Part shown: positions 34,318-43,673 of the stretch, piece after piece | Layout: the number at the start of each line of letters is the position of its first letter | Position numbering within the stretch: position 1 is the stretch's first letter | Assembly: GCF_011682045.1 (NCBI RefSeq) | Contig: NZ_VVIW01000018.1 | Coordinates: 62,001 to 126,000 of the forward strand | Direction: 5' to 3' | DNA from: Massilia aquatica | GTDB lineage: Bacteria > Pseudomonadota > Gammaproteobacteria > Burkholderiales > Burkholderiaceae_D | Length of the DNA: 64,000 nucleotides | The notes under the pieces: generated by a model | Told to the model about the DNA's origin: nothing | The model's input: only the letters and a program-made list of their open reading frames with translations | Database searches by the model: none | Program-made: the position numbers and the translations under genes

Positions 34318-35694
34318 TTACTGCGCCCCGGCGCGCCAGCCGCCGCCCAGCGCGCGGTACAGCGCCACCATATTGTTCACCTGGTTCTGGCGCAGGGTCA
34401 CCGCGTTGAGCTCGACCTGGTACAGATTGCGCTGCGCATCGAGCACTTCCAGATACGAGGCATAGCCGGCCTGATAGCGGTCTTTGGCAAAGTCCAGCGT
34501 GCGCGTGAGGATGTCGCGGCGCTTCTGCGCGTGTTCCATCTGGGTTTGCAGGCGCGTCACGCCAGCGAGGGCGTTTTCGACTTCGCTGAAGGCTGTCAGC
34601 ACCACACCGCGGTAGGCAAACGCCGCCTGGTCGCGCTGCGCGGTGGCCGCATCGACCTGCGCAGTCAGGCGCCCGGCGGAGAAGACCGGCGCCAGCACGC
34701 TGCCGCCCAGGGTCCACAAGGTCACCGGATCGTAATCGCGCCCGTTGGTAAACAGGCTGCCGAATTTGGCGCTGATGGTCACGTGCGGCAAAAAATCGGC
34801 GCGCCGCAGCGCCAGATTGGCGTCGCTCGCGGCCAGCAGCAACTGGCCCTGCGCAATGTCGGGCCGGCGCGCCAGCAGGCTGGACGGAATCGACGCCGGC
34901 GCAGGCAGCACCGGCAAGTCCTGGAAGTGCCGTTCGCGCAGCACCGCGCCGGGCAGCTCGCCGGTGAGCACGCGCAGCGCGTTTTCCTGGCGGCGGATGG
35001 CCAGTTCCAGTTCAGGAATCGCTTGCAGCACCGTTTCGTTTTCGTTTTGCGCCTGGGTCAGTTGCAGCTGCGAGGTGTAGCCCACGCGCGCCTGGTCGGA
35101 CGCGAGGCGCAGCGCTTCGGCGCGCGAGGCCGCCGTCCCTTTGGTGATCTGCAACTGGGCGTCCAGCGCCAGCAAACCGACGTACGCCTGCGCCGTGCTG
35201 GCCGCCACCGACAGCGCCACGCCATCGCGTTCGGCCTGGCTGGCCTGGTACTGCAGCGAGGCCGCGCGCGACTGCTCGCGCAGGCGGCCGAACAGGTCGA
35301 GCTCCCAGCTTGCCTGCAGTTCCGGTTGCAGCGAGCGCGAATTGACCAGGCCCGCACCGGCCGGCGCGCGTGCGGAAGCCGCGCCCAGCACCGCGTTCAC
35401 GGCCGGCAGCGCCGCCGAATCGGCCACGGTGACAAGCGCGCGCGCCTGGTCGACGCGGGCCACGGCGGCCAGCACGCTGGTGTTGTGCGCCAGCGCCGCT
35501 TCCACCAGCGCGGTAAGCGCCGGATCGCCAAAGGCGCGCCACCATTGCGGATCGACCGCGGCTGACCCGGCCGGGCCGTCGCGCCACGCATCGGGCACCG
35601 TCACTTTAGAGAGCGGCGGCGCGGGACGCAGGGCCGGCATGCAGGCAGTCAGGCCGCAGGCCACGCCGGTGGCGAGGAAGACGCGGCGCCTCAC
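34318..35694 (-). CDS. NodT-family outer-membrane efflux lipoprotein (OprM/TolC-like)
   Basis: A 458-residue outer-membrane channel. The signal peptide ends in the lipobox LTAC, with Cys at about residue 18. Two OEP repeats follow with the usual ATAQAYVGLLALDAQL-type helical hairpins and the SWELDLFGRLR motif of NodT proteins. It forms the outer exit duct of a tripartite pump with the EmrA- and EmrB-like proteins upstream. The GTG start at 35694 overlaps the EmrA-like stop as GTGA, so translation is coupled. Confidence 0.9.
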   Translation of the reverse strand: MRRRVFLATGVACGLTACMPALRPAPPLSKVTVPDAWRDGPAGSAAVDPQWWRAFGDPALTALVEAALAHNTSVLAAVARVDQARALVTVADSAALPAVNAVLGAASARAPAGAGLVNSRSLQPELQASWELDLFGRLREQSRAASLQYQASQAERDGVALSVAASTAQAYVGLLALDAQLQITKGTAASRAEALRLASDQARVGYTSQLQLTQAQNENETVLQAIPELELAIRRQENALRVLTGELPGAVLRERHFQDLPVLPAPASIPSSLLARRPDIAQGQLLLAASDANLALRRADFLPHVTISAKFGSLFTNGRDYDPVTLWTLGGSVLAPVFSAGRLTAQVDAATAQRDQAAFAYRGVVLTAFSEVENALAGVTRLQTQMEHAQKRRDILTRTLDFAKDRYQAGYASYLEVLDAQRNLYQVELNAVTLRQNQVNNMVALYRALGGGWRAGAQ

Positions 35695-36893
35695 GGCTGC
35701 TGCTCCGCCGCGCCGACGGTATCGACCTTGACGATCACCGACATGCCGGGCCGCAGGCGCTTGGCCAGTTCCTGGTTCGCATCGATGGCAATGCGCACCG
35801 GCAGTCGCTGGACCACTTTGGTGAAATTGCCGCTGGCGTTATCGGCGCGCAGCACGGAAAATTCGGAACCGGTGGCCGGCGCGATCTGTTCGATATGCCC
35901 TGTCAAGACAGCACCGTTGAACGCATCCACCGTGAACGTGGCGCGCTGGCCGATGCGCATTTTCCAGGTCTGGTTTTCCTTGAAGTTGGCCACGATCCAC
36001 ATGCTGTCGGGCACCAGAAACAGCAGTTGCGAGCCGGCCGTGACGTACTGCCCCAGGCGCACCGACGCTTCGCTCACCTGGCCGTCGCGCGGGGCCTTGA
36101 CCACCGTATTCGATAAATCGATCTTGGCCAGCGCCAGCTGCGCTTCGGCCGTCTTGACCTGCGCTTCCAGGCCCCCGCGCGAGACGGTGGTGGCCTTGAC
36201 GGTTTCTTCGGCGATCGCGATATCGGCCTTGGCCTTGAGCACATTGGCGCCGGCCAGCTGGGTCGTCATGCGCACGCGGTCGCGCTCATTGAGCGATACC
36301 GATCCCTTGGCCGCCAGTTCCTCGACCCGTCCCAGTTCCGCGCTGGCGCGATTGCGCTCGGCCTGCACCGCCACCAGGGTAGCGCGCGCGGCGCCGCCAC
36401 GGGCGCGGTTTTGGGCCTGGGTCTGGGTGAAGTTATCGAGTGCGGCGATGGCGCCGTCGCGCTGGGCCTCGGCCTGCTCCACGCGCGCCTTGTAGATGCG
36501 GTCGTCGATGCGCAGCAGCGGCGCGCCGGCTTTGACGAACTGGAAATCCTTGACCAGCACTTCGGCCACGTAGCCATTGACCTGCGGCGCAAGCACCGTG
36601 ATCTGGCCACGCACGTAGCCGTTGTCGGTCTGGACCAGGGTGCTGTTGAAAGGGCCGAGGCGCCATGCCCACATGATCAGCACGATGCCGACCAGCGCGA
36701 CGAACGCCATCAGCACCACGGTCCACAGCTTGGGCTTGATGTACTTGGGTGGAGGTGCGGGAGCGACCGGCACGGCGGCCGGCGGGATCGGCGCGGCGGT
36801 GTTGCTGGAGTCGCCCGGTACTGGCGGATTGGCCTCGTCGGCGGGAGTGTCGACAGCGCGTTCGCTGCTCGAAGGAGGAAGTGGATTGCTCAT
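35691..36893 (-). CDS. emrA: HlyD/EmrA-family periplasmic adaptor
   Basis: A 400-residue membrane-fusion protein. A Pro-rich cytoplasmic N-terminus (residues 1-50) precedes one membrane helix (VVLMAFVALVGIVLIMWAW). The biotinyl-lipoyl half-motifs follow (VNGYVAEVLVKDFQFVKAG; LSNTVVKAPRDGQVSEASVR), separated by a coiled-coil hairpin, and VDAFNGAVLTGHIEQIAPAT is in the beta-barrel region. EmrA-type adaptors link the MFS pump to the outer-membrane channel. It begins 4 bp after the EmrB-like stop. Confidence 0.9.
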   Translation of the reverse strand: MSNPLPPSSSERAVDTPADEANPPVPGDSSNTAAPIPPAAVPVAPAPPPKYIKPKLWTVVLMAFVALVGIVLIMWAWRLGPFNSTLVQTDNGYVRGQITVLAPQVNGYVAEVLVKDFQFVKAGAPLLRIDDRIYKARVEQAEAQRDGAIAALDNFTQTQAQNRARGGAARATLVAVQAERNRASAELGRVEELAAKGSVSLNERDRVRMTTQLAGANVLKAKADIAIAEETVKATTVSRGGLEAQVKTAEAQLALAKIDLSNTVVKAPRDGQVSEASVRLGQYVTAGSQLLFLVPDSMWIVANFKENQTWKMRIGQRATFTVDAFNGAVLTGHIEQIAPATGSEFSVLRADNASGNFTKVVQRLPVRIAIDANQELAKRLRPGMSVIVKVDTVGAAEQQP

Positions 36894-36897
36894 ATTT

Positions 36898-38604
36898 TTA
36901 TCTGGCAGGTGCCTGGTTGAGTAAGGCTGCGGCTTCGCGCTTTTGGCGGCGCGCGAGGCGCACCGCGTTGATCAGCGACCAGCCGAGGAAGAGGATGGCG
37001 ATCACGCCGCTCAGGGCGAAGACATCGTTGAAGGCGAGGACATTGGCCTCGCGCCGGCTGATTTGCGCGAGCTGGCCCACGCCCTGGGCGGCGCGCAGGG
37101 CCGGGTCGGTGTTGACGCCCTGGTAGACCTGCTGCTGCAGGCGCAGGCGCTGCGCGACGACCGGGTCGGCCGGGTTGAGCTGGGCGTTGATCTCGGTCGA
37201 ATGCACATGCTCGCGGTGCAGCTGGTAGGTACTGAGCGCGGCGGCGCCGGTAAAGCCGCCCAGGCTTTGCGTCATCGCCAGCATGACCACGAAAGTGACC
37301 ACGTGGTCGGCGCCGAATTTGAGCGCCTGCATGATGCCGATCATGATCATCGGCCCCATGAACATGCCCGCGCCCAGCGCCACCAGGAACTGGCTCACAA
37401 AGAAGTCGTGCGGGCGATCGAGGCTGGTGCGGCCGTAATCGAGCCAGGCGGCCACGCCGAACAGCAGGATCGACAACAGGATCTGCGGGATCACGGTCTT
37501 GGGACTGAAGGTGATCGAACTGGCGACCATGCCAATGATCGTCCCGGCCAGGATGACCGCGAACAGCGGCTGCATCTGGTCCGGGCCCATGCCCAGGGTG
37601 CGCAGCAGGCCGACCGCGCCGTAAGTCTGCTCGGACGTCAAAAAGCGGATCAAAAACGCCCCGATCATGAAGCGGATGGTGGGACCCATCATCAGCCAGC
37701 GCGTCTGGATCAGCGGATTGGCGCGGTGGTGCTCGATGAACAGCGCGATCGTCAACAGCAGCACGGCGGCGATCAGGAGGTAGGCCAGCCAGGGCGTATC
37801 GAACCACCAGCGCGTGAAGCCCTGCGCCAGCACCGCGACAATCATGGCCACCGCCGGCGCCACCAGCGCGAAGGTGAGGAAGTCGAGTGGCTCGATCACC
37901 TTGATGTGAATCCCCGGCGGCAGCTTGAGCACCACCACCGCGGCCAGCGAGCAGAGGGCAAGACCCGCTTCGAACAGGTACAGGTTGTGCCACTGGCCCA
38001 TGTCGAGCAGGGCCGGCGACATCAGCCAGGCCAGCGGCGTGGCAATCTGCGCGATACCCACCCCGAGCACCAGCATCTTGCCGGTATATTTTTTGGGCGC
38101 GGCCTGCAGCATGTAGAGCATGGCCAGGGTACTGGTGGTGGCGGCGGCCAGGCCGCTGGCGGCGCGCACCAGGATCGCCATCTCGAAGCCGCCGACGATC
38201 AGGTGCAGCAGGGTGACGAAGGCGTACAGCGACAGGCCGATTTCGGCGAACAGGCGCAGGCCATACTGCTGGCGGAACTTGAACACCATCAGGTTCGACG
38301 TCACGTTGACCATGATGTAGGCGGCCGGCAGCCAGGCCGCTTCGGCCGGGGTCAGGCCCAGGGTGCCCTGGATGGCCGGCAGGTTGGCCGACACCAGCGC
38401 ATTGCCCAGGCCCCCAGTAATGCCGACCAGCAGCGCCACGCAGGCGTAGGCAAAGCGGATGTGGGGCGGATGCCAGGGCATCGACGCCGAACCCGGCATG
38501 GTCGGTTTTTCGTGCTCTTCCCAGGCGGGAGTCGGTTTCAGGTACTGTGGCGCTGCTGCCATGCTGGCGGACTCCGGGCGACGGGCCGGCGATGTCGAGC
38601 GCAT
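36898..38604 (-). CDS. emrB: DHA2-family MFS drug exporter (EmrB-like)
   Basis: A 568-residue inner-membrane transporter with about 14 helices, the DHA2 number. It has VSANLPAIQGTLGLTPAEAAWLPAAYIM in the first two helices, although the EmrB PTI signature after helix 1 is altered. It probably exports hydrophobic drugs or organic acids by proton antiport, with the EmrA and OMF proteins encoded downstream. The ATG at 38604 or the one at 38562 may be the start; neither has a strong ribosome site. First gene of the operon; no regulator gene is adjacent. Confidence 0.88.
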   Translation of the reverse strand: MRSTSPARRPESASMAAAPQYLKPTPAWEEHEKPTMPGSASMPWHPPHIRFAYACVALLVGITGGLGNALVSANLPAIQGTLGLTPAEAAWLPAAYIMVNVTSNLMVFKFRQQYGLRLFAEIGLSLYAFVTLLHLIVGGFEMAILVRAASGLAAATTSTLAMLYMLQAAPKKYTGKMLVLGVGIAQIATPLAWLMSPALLDMGQWHNLYLFEAGLALCSLAAVVVLKLPPGIHIKVIEPLDFLTFALVAPAVAMIVAVLAQGFTRWWFDTPWLAYLLIAAVLLLTIALFIEHHRANPLIQTRWLMMGPTIRFMIGAFLIRFLTSEQTYGAVGLLRTLGMGPDQMQPLFAVILAGTIIGMVASSITFSPKTVIPQILLSILLFGVAAWLDYGRTSLDRPHDFFVSQFLVALGAGMFMGPMIMIGIMQALKFGADHVVTFVVMLAMTQSLGGFTGAAALSTYQLHREHVHSTEINAQLNPADPVVAQRLRLQQQVYQGVNTDPALRAAQGVGQLAQISRREANVLAFNDVFALSGVIAILFLGWSLINAVRLARRQKREAAALLNQAPAR

Positions 38605-38686
38605 CGGCTCTGGGATTGATAATGGGAAAATTATAAGATAAATTGCCAGCCGCTGTAGCGCGCCGGTCCGGCAAGCGTGCGGGACG

Positions 38687-38717
38687 AAAAAAAAGCGCGT
38701 CCGGAGACGCGCTTTTT
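38687..38717. terminator. Terminator of pckG
   Basis: GCGCGTC (38695-38701) pairs with GACGCGC (38706-38712) around CGGA; A8 upstream and T5 downstream make it efficient in both directions. It ends 28 bp after the pckG stop codon. Confidence 0.9.
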
Positions 38718-38745
38718 CATCCGGTCTGCGCCGGGCCCAAGGGGC

Positions 38746-40611
38746 TTATGCAGCCAGGCGCTTCTCGAGCGTGGCTTTGGTCTCCACCAATTCTTGCGGC
38801 AGGTGATAGGCCAGCTTCTCGAACAGCTCGTTGTGCAGCTTGAGCTCTTCGTTGAAAGCTTCCTTGTCGATCGAGGTGATGGTGTCGAACTGCTCCTGCG
38901 TGAAGTCGATGCCGTCCCAGTTCAGGTCGGCGAACTCAGGGGTCGTGCCGAACACGTTCTCGGTGCCGCCCGCCTTGCCTTCGATGCGTTCCAGCATCCA
39001 CTTGAGCACGCGCATGTTGTCGCCGAAGCCAGGCCAGACGAACTTGCCCTCGGCATCGGTACGGAACCAGTTCACGCAGTAGATCTTCGGCAGCGCGGCC
39101 GGGTTCATGGCTTCGATCTTCTTGCCCATGCCCAGCCAGTGCTGGAAGTAGTCGCTCATGTTGTAGCCGATGAACGGCAGCATCGCGAACGGGTCGCGGC
39201 GCACGATGCCCATCTGGCCGGCGGCGGCGGCGGTGGTTTCGGAGCCCATGGTCGCGGCCATGTACACGCCTTCGACCCAGTTGCGCGCTTCGGTTACCAG
39301 CGGCACGGTGGTGGAACGGCGGCCACCGAAGATGAAGGCCGAAATCGGCACGCCCGCAGGATCGTCCCAGGCGGCGTCGATCACCGGGTTCTGGGTCGCG
39401 GCCACCGTGAAGCGCGCGTTCGGATGCGCGGCCTTGGTGCCGGACGCCGGGGTCCAGTCCTTGCCCTGCCAGTCGATCAGGTGCGACGGCGCTTCCTTGG
39501 TCAGGCCTTCCCACCAGACATCGCCATCGTCGGTCAGCGCGACGTTGGTGAAGATGGTGTTCTCGGTCATCGAGGCCATGCAGTTCGAGTTGGTGCGGGT
39601 GTTGGTGCCCGGCGCCACGCCGAAGTAGCCGGCTTCCGGATTGATCGCGTACAGGCGGCCATCGGCGCCCGGCTTGATCCAGGCGATGTCGTCGCCGATG
39701 GTGGTCACTTTCCAGCCGCCGAAGCTCGCCGGCGGGATCAGCATGGCGAAGTTGGTCTTGCCGCAGGCCGATGGGAAGGCCGCCGCGACGTAGTGCTTCT
39801 TGCCTTCTGGCGACTCAACGCCGAGGATCAGCATGTGTTCGGCCAGCCAGCCGGTGCCGCCGGCCTGGGCTTCCTGGTGGCCCATGTTCGAGGCGATGCG
39901 CAGCGCGAAGCACTTCTTGCCCAGCAGCGCGTTGCCGCCGTAGCCGGAACCGTAGGACCAGATTTCGCGGGTTTCAGGGTAGTGAACGATGTATTTGGTC
40001 GGGTTGCATGGCCATGCCACGTCTTTCTGGCCGGCGGCCAGCGGTGCGCCGACGGTATGCACGCAGGGGACGAACTCGCCGTCCGCGCCCAGCACGTCAT
40101 ACACAGCCTTGCCCATGCGCGTCATGATGCGCATGTTGACCGCCACATAAGGCGAGTCGGACAGCTCGACGCCGATGTGGGCGATCGGCGAACCCAGCGG
40201 GCCCATCGAGAACGGCACCACGTACAGGGTGCGGCCGGCCATGCAGCCGTCGAACAGGCCGTTCAGGGTGGTGCGCATTTCCGCAGGGGCCATCCAGTTG
40301 TTGGTCGGGCCGGCCTGCTCTTTGGTGGCCGAGCAGATGTAAGTGCGGTCTTCCACGCGCGCCACGTCGGTTGGATCGGAACACGCCAGATAGGAATTCG
40401 GACGCTTTTCAGGGTTCAGCTTCTTCATCGTGCCGGCCGCCACCATCTCGGCGCACAGGCGGTCGTACTCGTCTTGCGAGCCGTCGCACCAGACAATGCG
40501 GGCCGGCTTCGTCAGGGCAGCAATTTCACTGACCCAATTGATAAGCTTTTGATGTTTGATGTAAGCTGGGACGTTCAGTGTAGCAACGCCACCCATCACG
40601 GGCTGATTCAT
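38746..40611 (-). CDS. pckG: Phosphoenolpyruvate carboxykinase (GTP)
   Basis: A 621-residue GTP-dependent PEPCK that converts oxaloacetate and GTP to PEP, CO2 and GDP, the entry step of gluconeogenesis. The kinase-1a loop with its reactive cysteine is [23 protein letters not shown] and [14 protein letters not shown] are also typical of the GTP class. GGAGGT lies 3 bases before the ATG at 40611, which decides the start over an upstream in-frame codon at 40653. Monocistronic, with a strong terminator. Confidence 0.97.
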   Translation of the reverse strand: MNQPVMGGVATLNVPAYIKHQKLINWVSEIAALTKPARIVWCDGSQDEYDRLCAEMVAAGTMKKLNPEKRPNSYLACSDPTDVARVEDRTYICSATKEQAGPTNNWMAPAEMRTTLNGLFDGCMAGRTLYVVPFSMGPLGSPIAHIGVELSDSPYVAVNMRIMTRMGKAVYDVLGADGEFVPCVHTVGAPLAAGQKDVAWPCNPTKYIVHYPETREIWSYGSGYGGNALLGKKCFALRIASNMGHQEAQAGGTGWLAEHMLILGVESPEGKKHYVAAAFPSACGKTNFAMLIPPASFGGWKVTTIGDDIAWIKPGADGRLYAINPEAGYFGVAPGTNTRTNSNCMASMTENTIFTNVALTDDGDVWWEGLTKEAPSHLIDWQGKDWTPASGTKAAHPNARFTVAATQNPVIDAAWDDPAGVPISAFIFGGRRSTTVPLVTEARNWVEGVYMAATMGSETTAAAAGQMGIVRRDPFAMLPFIGYNMSDYFQHWLGMGKKIEAMNPAALPKIYCVNWFRTDAEGKFVWPGFGDNMRVLKWMLERIEGKAGGTENVFGTTPEFADLNWDGIDFTQEQFDTITSIDKEAFNEELKLHNELFEKLAYHLPQELVETKATLEKRLAA

Positions 40612-40979
40612 AGTACCTCCAATGCCAATAAGAATTCTTTCTTGTCCCGGCACGGCAGGATCGTCGTCAGCGTTTCAGCTTGCGCTCAAGAATCCATTCG
40701 CTAAGAAAGGTTCGGCGATACGGCGGTCATGTCGACAACCTCGATGACGGCGAGGCTGGTGGAACGGTAGTGCGGGGACTTGCGGGGGGCCGGAAAACGA
40801 GGCCACGCACGCGGACAAATCCCGAAATTAGGGGGCGATTGTACACCCGCTATTACCGCTTTTAAATGCTAAAAGGCCAAAAATGTAGGAATAATAGTTG
40901 ACCAATGTAGTAGGCTATTTCGAATATTCCGTATCCTGTTATTTACCTACGAAGATTTATTTAACTTCTGCCATCTCCC
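40612..40979. other. pckG-dehydrogenase divergent region
   Basis: A 368-bp gene-free region. The half near pckG is GC-rich; the half near 40850-40960 is AT-rich and contains TTGACC (40899-40904), a fair -35 for the plus-strand gene with an 18-bp spacer to GAATAT, and TACAAT on the minus strand for pckG. I see no RNA gene or ORF with support. Confidence 0.4.
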
Positions 40980-41972
40980 ATGAAAATAGCTATTCTCGAT
41001 GATTTCCAGGACTCGGTGCGCCAGCTCGACTGCTTCAAGCTGCTCGACGGTCACGATGTCAAAATATTTAACAGTTCGGCCCGGGGCGCGGGGCAATTGG
41101 GCATCCGCCTGGCGCCCTTCGAGGCGCTGGTGCTGATTCGCGAACGCACGGCGTTTCCGGCTGGATTGCTGGAAAAACTGCCGAACCTCAAGCTCATTTC
41201 GCAGACCGGCAAGCTGGCCGGGCATGTGGACGTGGCCGCCGCCACCGCGCGCGGGGTGGCGATTGCCGAAGGCGTCGGCTCACCGGTGGCGCCGGCCGAG
41301 CTGACCTGGGCGCTGATCATGGCGGCCAGCCGCAAGATCGTGCCTTACGCGAATAATCTGAAAGACGGGCTGTGGCAAACGGCCTCGGTCAACCCGCTTC
41401 TTAACGGCCTGGGGCGTACGCTCAAGGGCCGGACGCTGGCCATCTGGAGCTACGGCAAAATCGGACGTATGATCGCCGGCTACGGCAAGGCCTTCGGCAT
41501 GCAGGTCCTGGTCTGGGGTGGCGAGGCCAGCCGCGCAGCGGCGGTGGCCGATGGCTTCGAGGCGGCGCCCACCCGCGAAGCATTCTTCGAACGCGCCGAC
41601 GTGCTGAGCCTGCACTTGCGGCTGGCCGACGGCACCCGTGGCATCGTCACTGCCGAGGACCTGGCGCGCATGAAGCCCGATGCGCTGTTCGTCAACACCA
41701 GCCGCGCCGAGCTGGTGGCAGCGGATGCGCTGGAAACGGCCCTGCGGCTGGGGCGGCCGGGCAATGCGGCCATCGACGTGTTCACCAGCGAGCCGCTGGC
41801 GCCGGACGCGCCGCTGCTGCGCATTCCGACCGTGCTGGCAACGCCGCATATCGGCTATGTGGAGAAAGATAGTTACGAGCTGTATTTCCGCACCGCGTTC
41901 GAAAATGTACTGAACTTTGCGAACGGCGCGCCATCCAATATTTTGAACCCGGACGCGTTGCAAAAGAAGTAG
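40980..41972 (+). CDS. D-2-hydroxyacid dehydrogenase family protein
   Basis: A 330-residue NAD-dependent 2-hydroxyacid dehydrogenase related to phosphoglycerate dehydrogenase. Catalytic residues are in place: Arg in VNTSRAELV, Glu in FTSEPLAPD and His in ATPHIGYVEKDSYE. The nucleotide loop near residues 155-161 reads WSYGKIG, whereas the family has GYGxIG; the first glycine is serine, which is unusual and could weaken NAD binding. The substrate is unknown. The gene is monocistronic; downstream lies a palindromic repeat. Confidence 0.85.
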   Translation: MKIAILDDFQDSVRQLDCFKLLDGHDVKIFNSSARGAGQLGIRLAPFEALVLIRERTAFPAGLLEKLPNLKLISQTGKLAGHVDVAAATARGVAIAEGVGSPVAPAELTWALIMAASRKIVPYANNLKDGLWQTASVNPLLNGLGRTLKGRTLAIWSYGKIGRMIAGYGKAFGMQVLVWGGEASRAAAVADGFEAAPTREAFFERADVLSLHLRLADGTRGIVTAEDLARMKPDALFVNTSRAELVAADALETALRLGRPGNAAIDVFTSEPLAPDAPLLRIPTVLATPHIGYVEKDSYELYFRTAFENVLNFANGAPSNILNPDALQKK

Positions 41973-41977
41973 CGCCA

Positions 41978-42040
41978 GGGTCAGCCCCCCGGCTTTTCCA
42001 AGGGGTCAGACCCCGGTTTTTCTGTTGGGGGTCTGACCCC
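41978..42040. repeat. Palindromic GGGGTCAGACCCC repeat cluster
   Basis: GGGGTCAGACCCC (42002-42014), itself a perfect palindrome apart from the centre, is followed by the inverted GGGGGTCTGACCCC (42027-42040), and a degenerate copy precedes it (AGGGTCAGCCCCCC from 41978). The copies can fold into alternative hairpins. They share CAGACCCCGGTTTT with the element at 11574-11745. Located just after the dehydrogenase stop, they may serve as its terminator. Confidence 0.7.
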
Positions 42041-42100
42041 GGTGTCGCAGGTCGCGCCGCAGGGAGGTGTCTCAGGTGCCCGGTATAACCCTGCCGCCCG

Positions 42101-42961
42101 CTACGACGGCTCGCGCAGCCTGCGTTCACCGGTAATATCGATCGGCGGTGCCGGCACGACATGCGCGCGTGTCCACAGGCCGGCCCAGCCAGGCGGCCAG
42201 CCGAGCGCCGGTCCATCGTAGGCTGGCAAGCTGGCGCGCACGGGAATAACCGGCACCGGCGGTGCATCCTGCAAACCGCCCGTGTCGGAGCGCTCCATGT
42301 TCAGGCTGTACATATAGCCAGGCAGCAGGAGCTCGCACGCGCCTTCAAACCACGCGGTGTGGTCTTCGTCGCGGCCGAGCGCCTGGGCCAGGCCTTGCGG
42401 GTCGAAACGGGCCAGCGCGGTAACGAGCTCATCGGTTGTGGCGCCGGGGGAATCGCCCCAGCCCATCACCGGGTTGACGTTGTAGTCGGCGCCGGAGCCG
42501 TACCAGCCCTCGCGCCAGGGGCGCTGCATCCAGTCGCGCTGGCCGGTGAACAAATGCCAGCGCCAGTGCAGGCCCGAGGGCTTGGGCCAGGCGTAGAGAT
42601 AGAGTTTTTCGTAGCCGGCCTGGTGCAGTGCGCGCACCATCGCCATCAGGCGCGCGTGCGGCATGCGGTCGGGCGGTGCGCGCCGGAACAGGATCGCTTC
42701 GCCATCGGCGTGCTGCACGTCGTCGGTCGACAGGTTCAGGTCGAGCGTGCGCGCTTCGCTGCCGAAGCGTGCGGAGATCCAGCCGGTCAGCAGGTTGACG
42801 TGCGTGATGACGCCATAGCCACGATGGCGATGGAAAATAACGGTTCCTGGGGCAAGGGCTTTCATGGCTTTTTGAGGGACAAAAAAATGAGTGGACTCAT
42901 GCGCAGACATCGATTCTAACGCACTGGCAAGATGCGCGTTCTGGTTTGCACGCTTCGACAT
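42101..42961 (-). CDS. Hypothetical protein with CarD/Tudor-like N-terminal segment
   Basis: A protein of 254 to 286 residues that I do not assign to a family. Near the N-terminus FHRHRGYGVITHVNLLTGWI resembles a small beta-barrel of the kind found in CarD/Tudor-like modules. The middle is rich in Trp and aromatic residues (YAWPKPSGLHWRWHLFTG, REGWYGSGADYNVNP). No signal or membrane segment. Starts at 42961 (AAGG upstream), 42910 or 42865 are all possible. It is divergent from the asparaginase-like gene. Confidence 0.55.
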   Translation of the reverse strand: MSKRANQNAHLASALESMSAHESTHFFVPQKAMKALAPGTVIFHRHRGYGVITHVNLLTGWISARFGSEARTLDLNLSTDDVQHADGEAILFRRAPPDRMPHARLMAMVRALHQAGYEKLYLYAWPKPSGLHWRWHLFTGQRDWMQRPWREGWYGSGADYNVNPVMGWGDSPGATTDELVTALARFDPQGLAQALGRDEDHTAWFEGACELLLPGYMYSLNMERSDTGGLQDAPPVPVIPVRASLPAYDGPALGWPPGWAGLWTRAHVVPAPPIDITGERRLREPS

Positions 42962-43016
42962 CGCCGACCTTACACGTTATCATACGGCACCTTCTCTTTA
43001 CGAATTCCAGATCACT

Positions 43017-43502
43017 ATGAGCTTGCGCATCATCGCCACCGGCGGCACCTTCGATAAACATTATGATGAACTGACCGGTAAGCTCGGCTTTGCGGAAAGC
43101 CATCTGCCAGCGGTGCTGGCGCGTACCCGCATGACAGTTCCCGTTGAGCTGGAGCAGCTTCCCCTGCTCGACTCGCTCGACATGCAGGACGCCGACCGCG
43201 CGCGCGTGCTGGCCAGTTGCCAGGCGGCGCCGGAGAAGGCGATTGTGATCGTGCACGGCACCGATACCATGCCGGAAACGGCGGCCGTGCTTGGCGCTGC
43301 CGCGCTCGGGAAAAGCATTGTGTTGACTGGTGCAATGATTCCGTACGAAATTGCGAATTCGGATGCGCTGTTCAACCTCGGCTGCGCGAGTGCCGCCGCG
43401 CAAATCTTGCCGCCGGGTGTGTATGTGGCGATGAACGGACAGATTTTTACGTGGGATAACGTGACCAAGAATCGCGCGGCGGGAGTGTTTCAGCCGTTGT
43501 GA
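43017..43502 (+). CDS. Short asparaginase-domain protein
   Basis: A 161-residue protein matching the N-terminal catalytic domain of type I/II L-asparaginase. TGGTFDK carries the nucleophilic threonine and VHGTDTMPETA the second conserved threonine-aspartate pair. The C-terminal domain of full asparaginases (about 330 residues) is missing, and the ORF ends normally, so it is a natural one-domain form rather than an obvious truncation. Activity on asparagine is uncertain. Start is the ATG at 43017. Confidence 0.8.
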   Translation: MSLRIIATGGTFDKHYDELTGKLGFAESHLPAVLARTRMTVPVELEQLPLLDSLDMQDADRARVLASCQAAPEKAIVIVHGTDTMPETAAVLGAAALGKSIVLTGAMIPYEIANSDALFNLGCASAAAQILPPGVYVAMNGQIFTWDNVTKNRAAGVFQPL

Positions 43503-43673
43503 AAACGTCGGCGGCGCTTGACGGCCGAAGCCGACTTCCCGCCCAGGCGCGAATCCAAGTTATTTCGGTGGTGCCTGCAACTACAGATCGAACTTGGGTT
43601 CCCGCCTGCGCACTTACTTAGCGTTAACGGCATGTCGAACGGCTACAGTGAGCGGCTCGACTTTCCGTGCCGG

